Made by a program: the position numbers and the translations under genes. Below are positions 52,281 to 62,307 of a stretch of DNA of 64,000 bases, one piece after another. The notes below the pieces were generated by a model. It searched no databases and had not been told where the DNA came from. It worked only from the letters and a program-made list of their open reading frames with translations. The stretch comes from Centropus unirufus. Taxonomy: Eukaryota; Chordata; Aves; Cuculiformes; Centropidae. Position 1 is the stretch's first letter; every line of letters starts with the position of its first letter. Location of the stretch: the NCBI GenBank assembly GCA_013397695.1, contig VYZI01000136.1:1114488-1178487 (forward strand), given 5' to 3'.

Positions 52281-53831
52281 TTTCCATCTGAAGAGACATC
52301 CTTGCAGCAGACACCAGGGAAGTCTGATCCTAGGCATTTCATTTAAGCCTAGCAAGGGTAATGAGTTACATCCTTGGATGGGCATTCACCTGGTAAATAT
52401 ATCTGCGTATGGTCATTGGCTCCTGAAGCAGCTGCTATTTCAAGCTCTTGAGTTCCAGACGTGTGTTTATCGCTGCCTGCTCGCCTCCCTGGCTCTGCTT
52501 GCTAACAGAAAGCCCTGCTCTGAAAGGCCAAGTTCACTGACTGCAGTGACAAAGCAGCACAGAATCACTTGGGAACAACTAATAGGAAAGCAATGCTGCC
52601 ATCCAAATAGCCTACCCATTACAGGAAGGTCATTCCTTTAGCAAAACCTATCTTAATGAGGCTACTCTGACGTAGTTCACCTCTGAACTACAGATCAACA
52701 ATGCTTTCTCCTTTTTACTAGCCAAGGTGAAGTTGATGTTCCCTTCTGGCCTCTAACTCAGAATGCAATCACATTAGAGCCAGGGGGAAGAGAACAAGCC
52801 TATCCTGCATGTGTCGTGCTAAAAGCAAACATCTGGCTAATGTTTTTACATTCCCATTCCTATGTTTGTTGCTAAATTCATTACCACTTTTAACTCTATA
52901 GGTCACATCAGGTTGCAATATTTGAACCAGCAGCTAGAGATATTATTTCCCTCCTCTTTTGATAACATAGGATATTTTTATATGTGCAGTCTCTTCACTG
53001 GAAATAATATTCCCAGACTAGGAAACTGTCGGGTTAACATCACTCATGGGGGCACTGTGTCGGTTTAATGAGGGGATTAGCAGGAGCAGAGCTGAACCAC
53101 GAGGGTTTAGGCAAAAAACCCCAGAAATGCATTTCTTACCTTTCATGGGGAGGTCAGGGAAGGCTGAGCTGATAAACAAGGCGTTGAAAGGAGAGTAAGA
53201 AGACTTCCTCTTCTCAGTGCTGCCATATACTTTTCTTTTGCAGTGGATTACATTTTGTCAGAAGGCAAAAGTGAGGGCTACAGAAGAGATATAACTCTAT
53301 CAGACACTAATTACCATCATATAGACCCAAAAAGGTCTTCAAGATTTTGAAGCACAGAGGGGGCTGAGCTCAGTCCAGCCTACACACATTGCCCTGTAAC
53401 ACACGAATTCCTGAAACAGCTACATCTGGAGCACAAACATGGGTAAGTAAGCAAGGCCTGGGTTGGCTGGTGTTGCCTGTCACTAAAATGGCAAGACAAG
53501 TCTCTACCAGGAGTGATTCTGGTTTTGCTGGATGAAGAGGAAAGCCGGCTGGATAGCATCTCAGTATATTGGGCCAGTTTTCTCAGAAGATGTAGAACAG
53601 GATGGCACCATTGTTTCTGTGGGGGGAAAGGTATCAGAATTTGCTCCAGGAGGGGTGGTAAATGTTCTTATTTGTATTGAGAGAAACTACATGAACAATC
53701 TTTCATTAGACATTGCCAGTCACTGTTGGCAAGAAAAGCAAGAAAAAAGAAGGATGCATTGTTTTTTTTTCCCCTCATACCCACTTTGCTTTGCAAATAT
53801 TTCATGTAGACAAGATCCTCATGTGCTTTTA
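52281..53831. other. Intergenic, no gene recognised
   Basis: No recognisable repeat or gene. A + strand frame continuing from the CR1 antisense into this block to 52,641 is not supported as coding. Confidence 0.5.
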
Positions 53832-54082
53832 TCATAGAATTATAGAATAGTTTGAGTTGGAAGGGACCTTGAAGTCCACCCAGTTCAAACCCACCTGCCA
53901 TAGGCAGGGACACCTCCCCCTTGATCAGGTTTCTCAAAGCCTCTTCCAGCCTGGCCTTGAAGACATCCAGGGATGGGGCATCCACACTTTCTTTGGGCAA
54001 GGTTTTCCAGTGCCCCACCACCACCACGGGAAAAAAAATCTTCCTAATATCTAATCTAGGTTTCCCCTCTTTCAGATTAACC
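53832..54082 (-). mobile_element. CR1 3' end fragment
   Basis: Antisense CR1 beginning with the tail TCATAGAATTATAGAATAG, then GGAAGGGACCTTGAAGTCCACCCAG, CTGGCCTTGAAGACATCCAGGGATGGGGCATCCAC and CTTCCTAATATCTAATCTAGG. About 250 bp, well preserved. Confidence 0.93.
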
Positions 54083-57000
54083 CAAGTACATGGACATGGT
54101 TGTACCTATGCTATGTCTCCTCGCCCACCAGGTAGCCAGCTTCAAGCACATATTTTATTGCCTCCTACCTCAAGGTGTACATGAGGTAAGGAAGCCAGTC
54201 AGGGGTGAACCTGCTCAACGCCATAGAAATAAATGAGCCCTACATTTATTCCTCATCCTCTTATATATTTAGTTGGCTAACCAAAGAAGCAAGCTACATT
54301 GAACTCAGATTACTTTCCCTGTGACAAAACAGCTGCCAAAGTGCCTCTGGTTATTTCTAAGTGAAGGCAAAGTTAAGGAACAGTACTCAGTCTGTAATAT
54401 TTAATTTTAGTCTGAGCTTTTGCCACTCATTTTCATGCCATGTATTTATGTTTTTATTTACTTGTGCTAAATTAGGGAGTGGAAGCCTGGCAAGTTTCCT
54501 GTGCTCACTTAAGAAAGCAAACAAGCTACTGAAAGAAATGACAATGTAACTTGAATTTATAGAAACAGCATAAATTTATATTTATACTTATGTTCGTATT
54601 TACAATAGCACATCATGCAATTTGGATTGCCAAAAGATTTTAGGCTGTTGGGCTTTACTGAATTCAAGAGCATTGATTTGTTTCCAAAGCACTCTCCTGG
54701 TCTGGACCAACACACACAGGTCAACTGACCCTTTTGACCCAGCCCGGGCAAGAGAGGAACCTCACTGATATCCGGTGTCACCCTCCACCCTGTGTGCTTC
54801 TCTTTTTGTCCCTGTGGCCACACAACCTTGCCTGCTCTCCATTTTGCCACTTTCTTTCATGCCCTTGTGTCCAGAATGACAACTGGACAGGTCTACAGCA
54901 GGATAAAGCTTGGAGGTTCCTTCACATGCATGCACCATGCCAGACACCATGCGGTTTCCAAGCCCAAAGTCCCTCATTCCCTGAAAGTCTCCTCTGCTCC
55001 TAGTTGCCATAGGGAAGTCCTGAAGCCAAACACCCAGGATCTTCTTTGCTAACCCTGCCCTTCTTCTAGAGCTCCTTACTTTCTCTGCCCAACTCCTATA
55101 TCCCCTATTCATTTAAACAGCAGCTGTTGGGATGGGGACTTTTTTAGGTTTTATGGTCATTTTATGGTTGCTGGGATGGAATGAAGCATGACAACTTTTC
55201 TATGTGGGCCAAGTCGTAGTCTGGCCTCCTTTTCCCAAAAGGCACTTCTCAGGATTTTTATTTATAATTAAAAAAGTCACCCATGAGAGGCAGACGTTCA
55301 CAAATCAGGGAGGCTTTGGTTCATGGCTATAACCATACCTGTCATTTGAGGCAGCTGATGGGATGAATTTCTAACTGGCAGGAGAAAGATACAGTAACAG
55401 TAAATAAATGTTAATGTTTGGGGGAAGTGAAATTTCAAAAAGAAACAAAGCTGCCAACAAAAATATTTTTCTGTGATAATGGAGAAGCCCTTCATTGCAA
55501 TTTTGACCTTTCATAGCTTTTTATTTAAATGTTTAGTTATGCTGTGATTTATCCTTTCTGCTATTATTTATTTTATTCTATACATCAGTGACTGCTTTTT
55601 ACATCATTAGTAGATGTTCTGCTAATTTTTAATTCTGTCAGTATTTTCTGAAGCAATTGGCCATGTGTTTTGCTCCCCCCCAAAAACAGTGTTTTGAAAT
55701 GTAGATCTAGAATGTTCTGTTTGGTTTTGAAATATTTCATTATTTGGCTCTTAACAGAGCAAAAGGCAAAAAAAAGTACATCCCTCAGGAATGCCTCATT
55801 TTGAACACATCAACATTCCCACTGAAATAACAAACATGTCCAACCAGCCCTATAAACTACTCCTATCTGCTTGTTCTATCTACCCATCCCACCTACCTTG
55901 GCTGCCCAGATATCAACATGCCACACAGGGCTGTTCTCCTTGCACACAAAAGATCTGGCCTCTTTCCCTGGCTCCTGTCCACTGCATTGCACCCTTTCTG
56001 AGATTTTGGGAAGTGGCTTGCTCCTCCTGAATTCTCCCTAGCCCATGCATGTCAATAGGCACTGATTGCAAATAGCCTGAAAGAGGCTTTACCACCTCAT
56101 TTCATGCTGTCTCTCATTGGCAGAGTTTGGGGCAGCTTCTCAAAGCTTATGCCTTGCTTCATCACTTGCTGTGTCAGCTCTTGCACGCAGAAAGCCAAAA
56201 TAATCTCTACTCCTGTGAGGCTTCACTGTTAATCACAGCCAGGCTCTGTAAAAGCACCTTCATCGCACTGAGAGTGGTCAGAAATAAGGAGTTACTGTGC
56301 TTTGTGACCCTTTTGTTTTCCTTGCTTTTTAATTTTTCCTTTTATTTTCCCTTTTACTATTCAGTTGCCCCCAAATTAAATAAAAAGCCATAAGAGGGAA
56401 AGTAATAAATTCCTCTCCACATGAGCAGCAACAAATGATGAAATAAGAGCAAAGTTTTGGCTTGACCATGCGAGACTTTCTAACCAAGAGCATTAGGAGT
56501 GATTGGAGTCCACTACCAGAGGAGAAAGTCACCATGAAGGATGGGTTTGGAAAAGACAACCCTATCTTCAGTAAAAGGGCTTGGGCCAGACCCCATCTAG
56601 GCCACCCTGTGTGTTCAGGGAGCCATTGATGGTCATCAGAACTGCTGTAGGGTAGCAAAGAGTCAAAAATCAAATCAAATCTAAAGCAGACACAGTCACA
56701 CACAAGGAGGAAAACTGGTAAATATAAAGAAAAGTACCATACAGTAAAAAAGTAAATAAAGTAACAGCATTGATATGATAGTGGCTGGCATAGTTCAGGG
56801 GACTGGGAAGGCAAGGGGAAAAGGAAGGTATTATACATGCCTGGGCAATTTTAGGTGGATATTGTGAGAGGACTGTCTGATTTTCTTTTTCCCCTCTGCA
56901 TCAGTCAGCTAACACAAGCTGTTTTCTCCCCCTATCATCCTTGCCTCATTAATTAAGACATAAACATTCAAAGCATAGTCTGATTTTTCCTAGACTTCAA

Positions 57001-59674
57001 AAAAATTTGCAATGATACAACTGTACCACTAATTTTTACATTCATCAGACAGTGTTCCCAAACCTCACTTACACCAACAAAAAGAATTCTCAACACTGAA
57101 GTTAAAATAATACCATTGCAACACTGAAAAAGGTGGAAAATTAATCACACTCCTCCCCTCTTCCCTTAACTACAACAAAAATTCCCCACAATGTAATGTT
57201 CTCTGGCAATCTCCAGTCCTAAAGGTTTTGCCCTTTCCCTTTCCTAGTTACTTCCTGTATCTCAAATTTCTTGAGAACCCTTCATTGGGCACCTCAAGGG
57301 ACCACATTACGGGTTTGAACCAACCCTTGCAATCACTTCTAGATCACTTTATAATATTCTTGAAGACCTGGGCTCAGCTGGACACAGGAGCCAGTAGGGA
57401 TAAATAAGCCCCAGCTGGAGTGACTTGCAGTAAAGAGAAGTCCCAGCTTCCCAGCAGATTGCTGAATGGTCTGCCCATGGGATGGCAAACCCATCTTTAC
57501 AATGACTTAAATATTATAATTTCAGCATTATTCTGCATTGAATATGACTACGGTCCATCTCACCCCGTTCTGGACCTGAGAAATGCTGCAGGCGGCTGCG
57601 TCACAGCTTTGCAGAGTAACGTTGTACCCTACTGGTGTGCTTTGCATAAACATTGAATACATGCAAATGTTGATCAAAATCCTTTAAATTGTAGTCTTCT
57701 GAACTGCAAAAAAAAAATGTCTTCCCTTTTCAAGACTTAGACGTAACATGCAATTACAGTGTGACGAACCCTGTTCATCAATTGTAGGTGTCTTTATTAA
57801 AAAAATGTTCACATCACTATATAGCACTGATAAACTTTTTACCCCAAAAGGGTAAAAAAAGGTAAAAAAGAGGGAGGAAAGAGATGTAACACATCAAGAA
57901 GGGAAGGACCTGTATCTCTTTACAGCCTGAACCCATCAGATTGGCAAAGTCCCAGGTGCTCACAGATCTCCTTGTGTGTTTACTCCAAACCCTTCAGTTC
58001 CTCCATGCAGACCTCTCTAAACTCTATTATTTGGGTTTAAGTGCATTAGTATAAACTTGTTTAAATTAACTGTACTTGCCCTAGTTTAGACTGTAACAAG
58101 GAGAAAAATGGATAGCAATGATAAGCACTGATGTAAGTGGATCCTAATAAATTGATATAAATCACACACCTCCCTGCGGTGTGGTGTTGGCATGGGACGT
58201 GCTGTCTCCCTGCCTTGGTTGGGAGGGGAAAGGCATCAGCACAACCTCAAAGGGTTATGCATGGTTGGGACAGATCCATCAGTCCTCAGTAGCACTTGGG
58301 GTGGCAGCCCCAACTGTACCCCCTCCAAAATGTGCACCTTCATCTCAGCTATCCCATCCCTTTAGAACCCTGTGGTCCATGGCAGCTCCAGCCTTTCAGC
58401 AACACGAGCAAGTGGCTTTTGGAGAGGTCAGGAGAGGAGGAAAGATCAGAGCATGCAATCTCTACCCCAATGGCATTTCCTATCATGTCATTTGGGATTA
58501 GCCTTTCTTTTCTGATCAAAAACTGGTCAAAATCCGTACGTGAGAGGCTCAGTCCAGCCTTAACTTCGGAGAAAGGCACATGTTTTCTTTATCTCTGTAT
58601 GTCAGTGGACAGATTAAGTGAGATATGTTTATCTAGACCAAAATCTGTGTAGCTGCAAAGATAGAGCTACAAAATTCCATGGGTTGAGATCAGCCCATGC
58701 TGAGTTTAGCATCCCAATATAAAACGGTACTTCGTTTTGTTGGTTGACATGTTTTTATCAAAACATAAGGAAAATGAAAATATAACCTCAAGTGTTGGGT
58801 GTTTAGGGTTTCGGTGTTTCGTTTTTTCTTTTAGTTTATACCAAAAACACCTATAGCGTTCCTTGGGTGAGTTTCTTTTTTAAGCAAAATCAGCCTTTTG
58901 AACATTTTTCTTGTACAATATTGGTTGCTGAAAACAACTGAAAACAGTTATCTTCTGTTTCCCAGTTACTCTACTTTCCTTGTCCCCAAAAACCCAGCCC
59001 TAGGAAGAAGAGTAAAATCTTAAGGAAAAGAAAAGTGCATGAAAGAAATAAGGATGATCATAAATGTGTCATTTCTTGCCATGACTGCCAAGGGAAGTAG
59101 GGAATAAATATACAATTATATCTTTTTTGTCTACTCTCATATCCAATGAACCAACAACAGATCTCCCATGCTCTGACAGAGCAGCAGTTAAATCACCTCA
59201 CTGTCCACTTGGACTGCCCTTTGCTGTCATTTTTTAAGAAAAAAAAGTTGAAACATCATAGATAAACACAGTCCAAGGAAATATTTCCTGTGTACAGTAG
59301 AAAGGAGCCAAGGGAGAGCCCCTGTTGAACACTGGGGTCAGTCCCCATTGCAATGTATGGAGGCAGGAGAGTAGGATCCCTGGGAGGAAACCCGTGTAAA
59401 CAGGATCTGCTTCTATCAGTGGGAAAAAAACCACAAGCCTGTTTAAATTGGGCAGAAATATGTGCCTATATGTTTTAATCACAAACTGCCATTTCCAAGT
59501 CATGAAGCAGGGTGAAGTCACAGGCTCAGGGCTGCATAAAACACACACTGTCCTTGTATTCAAGATGCTCATGGTCCCTTCTGGTTTTAGAAGGAGCTAG
59601 AGAGAGGCAGCCCATACTCACTGTTTGTGGGGGATCATTGGGCTGGGGTAGAAGGATTGGAGGACAGAAAGGAG
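54083..59674. other. Intergenic, no gene recognised
   Basis: AT-rich sequence rising in GC only after about 59.5 kb. The longest frame is 169 codons at 56,329-56,838 on the minus strand. Its translation is Cys/Phe/Tyr-rich, without a recognisable domain, and I do not consider it coding. No repeat family recognised. Confidence 0.5.
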
Positions 59675-60080
59675 GTCTGCCAGCCTTACAGGGCATCCCT
59701 CCTGGTGGGATGCTGTGGCTTGGGGAGAAGACCTGCCAGCTTTGCAGGGCATCCCTTCTAGTAGGGATAGGAGGGGAAGACCTTCAAGCCTTATAGAGTA
59801 TCCCTTCTTCTGGGATGCTGGGGGTCAGGAGGACCTGCCAGTCACACAGAGAATCCCTTCTCCTGGGATTCTGGGGCTGCATGGAACCTGCTAGCCTTGC
59901 AGAGAATCTCTCCTGCTCAGAAGTTGAACCCGTTTTTTTTTTGGGGGGGGGACCTGCCAGACTTGCAGAGCATCCTTCCCGGTGGATTGCTGAGGTTAGG
60001 GGGATACCGTGCCAGCCCTGCAAGGTCTCCCTCCCGGTGGGATGCTGGGATGCAGGGCTTTGGGGCAGACCTGCTAGGTT
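59675..60080 (+). repeat. Minisatellite 1, about 8 units of 49-66 bp
   Basis: The motif CTGCCAG (or near variants) followed by an A/CTTGCAGGGCATCCC-type segment and a GGTGGGATGCTGGGG-type segment recurs. Starts are at 59,677, 59,733, 59,782, 59,835, 59,888, 59,954, 60,009 and 60,071. Units vary in length (49, 53, 53, 55, 56, about 62 and 66 bp). One unit is lengthened by a T10-G9 run at 59,933-59,951. The array lies about 1.3-1.7 kb upstream of the ADRA1D start codon. Confidence 0.85.
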
Positions 60081-60126
60081 CTTGGAGGTTGGGAGGGGGA
60101 GGAACCAGCCGGGCAATCCCTGCGCT

Positions 60127-60146
60127 CTGCTGCCCCCTGGCGGCGG
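60127..60146 (-). promoter_or_regulatory. Strong CTCF-like site
   Basis: On the minus strand the sequence is CCGCCGCCAGGGGGCAGCAG. The CTCF core is CCASYAGRKGGCRSY, and here CGCCAGGGGGCAGC agrees closely, including the AGGGGGC heart. The site lies in the gap between two minisatellites, about 1.2 kb upstream of ADRA1D, with its motif pointing away from the gene body. This would suit a boundary or promoter-anchoring role. Occupancy cannot be judged here. Confidence 0.6.
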
Positions 60147-60273
60147 CTCCGGGACGGCTGCACCCCCGGAGTACCGGTCCCCTCCTCGGGGTGCGCATCC
60201 CAGTGCGGAGTGCCCCCCACCTCCAACAGTGAGTGTCTGTCTATTTCTGGGCATGCCTGAACCCCTCACGGTG

Positions 60274-60735
60274 GTGCCTGCCCCCCAAAAGTCTGGCTAT
60301 CCCCTCTGCTGGGTCCTGGCCCCTCCAGTTGTGCTTCTCTCCCTCCCCGAGTGGGTGTCTGCCCCCCTCAAAGTGCATGCCTACCCCTTCCATTGGTTCT
60401 TGGACCCTCTAGTTGTGCTTACCCTTCCCCCAGAGTGGGTGCCTCCCCCCAAGAGCTTGTCTACCCCCTCCGTTGGTTCCTGGACCCTTCTCTTGTTCCT
60501 GTCCTCCCTCCCCGAGTGCCCCGCAAGTTCGTGCCTAGCCGGCTCTTTCTTGACTCCCCCCAAGTTGTGCCTGACCCCAAGAGCCTGCCTAACCCCTCAG
60601 CTGGTTCTTGCCCCTCCCCAGTTGCTCTTGCCCTCCGCCCGCAGTGCGTCCCTGCCCCCCAAGAGCCTCCCTCCCCCATCCTCTGGTTCCCGGACCCCCC
60701 CGAGTTGCTCCTTCCCCCTTTTCATCCTCTCTCCT
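60274..60735 (+). repeat. Minisatellite 2, about 6 units, mostly 77-84 bp
   Basis: A C/T-rich unit starting GTGCCTGCCCCCCAAGAG, passing through CCCCTCYGYTGGTTCYTGG and ending in a CTTGCCCTCCCCSAGTGG-type segment. Starts are near 60,274, 60,355, 60,439, 60,516, 60,567 and 60,648, with spacings 81, 84, 77, 51 and 81. The 51-bp step looks like a partially deleted unit. It differs from minisatellite 1. Runs of C give the minus strand G-quadruplex potential. Confidence 0.85.
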
Positions 60736-60827
60736 CCCCCCGCCGGGTCCGCATCCCCCGGCGCTGCTGCCGGTTTCAGCCCGTCCCGCAAAGCAGCGCT
60801 GCCGCCTCCGCCTCCTCCTCTTTCTTT

Positions 60828-60869
60828 TCCTCGCTCTCCTCCTCCTCTTCCTCGCTCTCCTCCTCCTCT
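60828..60869 (+). repeat. Perfect 21-bp tandem duplication in a pyrimidine tract
   Basis: Two identical 21-bp units (60,828-60,848 and 60,849-60,869), each starting TCCTCGCTCTCC followed by TCCTCCTCT. They lie within an almost pure C/T tract from about 60,808 to 60,876. The tract is the kind of polypurine-polypyrimidine sequence that can form triplex DNA near promoters. Confidence 0.9.
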
Positions 60870-60879
60870 TTTTCCAGCG

Positions 60880-61260
60880 GCACCTGACGCGTGGGGCTCC
60901 CCGTTCCCCCCTCCCTCCCCTCGCCCCTCCCGGAGCTCTCCCGTACGAACGCGCAGCGAGCGGAGCCGCCGGGCGCTGCCCAGCGCATCCCCCGGAGCAT
61001 GCGAGGGCAACCGGGGGGCAGCGACCCTTCTGCCCCCCCGGGCGGGCCGGCAGCGGGGCTGAGCGGCTGCCAGAGCCGCTGGCAGGGAGGGGGACACCTC
61101 TGGGAGCAGCTTGAAGCGGGCTGGGGGCTGGAGGGTGGCGAGGAGCAGAGCATCCCGCCCTCCCTCCATCCCTGCATCCCGGCTGGAAGGACCGGGGAGG
61201 GGGGACCGAGGTGCTGAGTGAGTGTCGGAGGGGGTTGCGGGGATCATGCCGGAGGGGCTG
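60880..61260 (+). promoter_or_regulatory. ADRA1D CpG-rich proximal promoter and 5' leader
   Basis: This stretch is GC-rich with frequent CpG, for example CGTACGAACGCGCAGCGAGCGG near 60,941-60,962, unlike the AT-rich DNA to the left. A GC box GGGCGGG lies at 61,040-61,046. No TATA box is evident, in keeping with TATA-less CpG promoters of alpha-1 adrenergic receptor genes. The transcription start cannot be fixed from sequence. An ATG at 60,999 opens a 72-codon frame ending at 61,217, which would be a further upstream ORF if transcription starts that far out. Confidence 0.6.
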
Positions 61261-61338
61261 CACCTCGGCATCGCTTTCTCCTCGCTCTCCATCGCTTTCT
61301 CCTCGCTCTCCATGGAGCCCGGACCTTTTCTACAATGA
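61246..61338 (+). promoter_or_regulatory. Upstream ORF overlapping the ADRA1D start
   Basis: ATG at 61,246 opens a 30-codon frame that ends with TGA at 61,336-61,338. It overlaps the receptor ATG (61,335-61,337) in the tetranucleotide ATGA. A second in-frame ATG at 61,312 would give an 8-residue peptide with the same stop. The encoded peptide contains IAFSSLS twice because of a 21-bp DNA duplication. The overlap would suit leaky scanning or termination-reinitiation control of receptor synthesis. The sequence shows the architecture; use of the uORF is inferred. Confidence 0.5.
61269..61310 (+). repeat. Perfect 21-bp tandem duplication in the 5' leader
   Basis: Two identical 21-bp units at 61,269-61,289 and 61,290-61,310, each with CATCGCTTTC followed by TCCTCGCTCTC. 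They share the 12-mer TCCTCGCTCTCC and the 21-bp period with the duplication at 60,828-60,869. The duplication lies just upstream of the receptor start and inside the upstream ORF. Confidence 0.92.
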
Positions 61339-62301
61339 CTTTCCCTGAGCTGAACAATGGCAGCTTGAGTGGGAACCGGACGGGACAGGGCAGCCAGAGC
61401 GGTGCCAACTGGTCCTGGGGGCTGCAAGGTGAGGAGATCCCGGAGGGCAACAGCTCCACGTTGACTTTCACCTTGGACGTGCAGGCAGTGGGCGTCGGGG
61501 TCTTCCTGGCCATCTTCATCCTTTCAGCCATCGTGGGGAACATCCTTGTCATCCTCTCGGTGGCTTGCAACCGGCACCTGCAGACGGTCACCAACTATTT
61601 CATCGTCAACCTGGCCATCGCCGACCTGCTGCTCAGCACCACTGTGCTGCCCTTCTCAGCCACTCTGGAGGTGCTGGGCTTCTGGGTTTTTGGGCGCATC
61701 TTCTGCAACATCTGGGCAGCCGTGGATGTGCTGTGCTGTTCTGCCTCCATCATGAGCCTGTGCATCATCTCCGTGGACAGATACATCGGTGTCAAATACT
61801 CCCTCAAGTACCCCACGATCATGACTGAGAGGAAGGCGGGGGTCATCCTCGTGGTGGTCTGGCTCTCCTCCATGGTCATCTCCATTGGACCACTGTTGGG
61901 ATGGAAGGAGCCACCACCACCAGATGAGAGCATCTGTAGCATCACAGAGGAGCCGGGCTATGCCCTGTTCTCCTCCCTCTTCTCCTTCTACCTGCCCCTC
62001 ATGGTCATCCTGGTAATGTACTTCAGGATCTATGTGGTGGCCAGGCGGACAACCCGGAGCTTGGAAGCAGGGGTCAAGAAGGAGAGTAATAAATCCATGG
62101 AAGTGGTACTGCGTATCCACTGCCGTAGTGTGCTGGAGGAGCCTCTCACCAGCACCAGGAGCAAGGGGCACAACTTCAGGAGCTCCCTCTCTGTGCGACT
62201 TCTCAAGTTTTCCCGTGAGAAAAAGGCAGCCAAGACTCTCGCCATCGTCGTGGGTGTTTTCATCCTCTGCTGGTTCCCCTTCTTCTTTGTTCTGCCTTTT
62301 G
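61335..62301 (+). CDS. ADRA1D: Alpha-1D adrenergic receptor, exon 1 (partial)
   Basis: A plasma-membrane GPCR for noradrenaline and adrenaline that couples mainly to Gq/11 and phospholipase C. Exon 1 gives 322 full codons plus the first base of Gly323, covering helices 1-6. Visible residues are Asn69 and Asp97 (helices 1 and 2), the amine-binding Asp131 in WAAVDVLCC, and DRY at 148-150. Ser213, Ser214 and Ser217 before Pro221 form the catechol serines in helix 5. Cys124 and Cys201 are the expected disulfide pair, and CWFPFF is at 312-317 in helix 6. N-glycosylation sequons lie at Asn8, 14, 25 and 39. The MTF start, the ICL3 segment KGHNFRSSLSVRLLKFSREK and FPFFFVLP fit subtype D better than A or B. 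ATG 61,335 is the first in-frame ATG after the in-frame stop at 61,215 and has A at -3. The N-terminus before helix 1 (about 52 residues) is much shorter than in mammals. Helix 7 and the C-tail are in exon 2, outside the window. Confidence 0.95.
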
Positions 62302-62307
62302 GTAAGT
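62302..62307 (+). other. ADRA1D: Splice donor of ADRA1D intron 1
   Basis: GTAAGT directly follows TTTG, a consensus donor. The intron splits the Gly323 codon after its first base (phase 1) at the end of helix 6, the position shared by all alpha-1 adrenergic receptor genes. Unspliced reading gives one Lys and a stop (TGA at 62,307). Confidence 0.9.

Noticed and set aside
52057..52641. Plus-strand 194-codon frame
   Set aside because: Its first part is the antisense of a CR1 reverse-transcriptase fragment and the rest has no domain.
56329..56838. Minus-strand 169-codon frame
   Set aside because: Low-complexity Phe/Tyr/Cys-rich translation without recognisable family; no promoter or splice evidence. 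Chance in AT-rich DNA is likely.
61218..61334. N-terminal extension of ADRA1D by 39 codons
   Set aside because: The frame at 61,218 opens with GTG, not ATG, right after an in-frame stop. The first in-frame ATG is 61,335, which gives the MTF start typical of alpha-1D.
60597..61427. Minus-strand 276-codon frame
   Set aside because: It lies antisense to the promoter and exon 1, with Arg/Gly/Glu-rich composition caused by the pyrimidine tract and GC-rich DNA; no domain.
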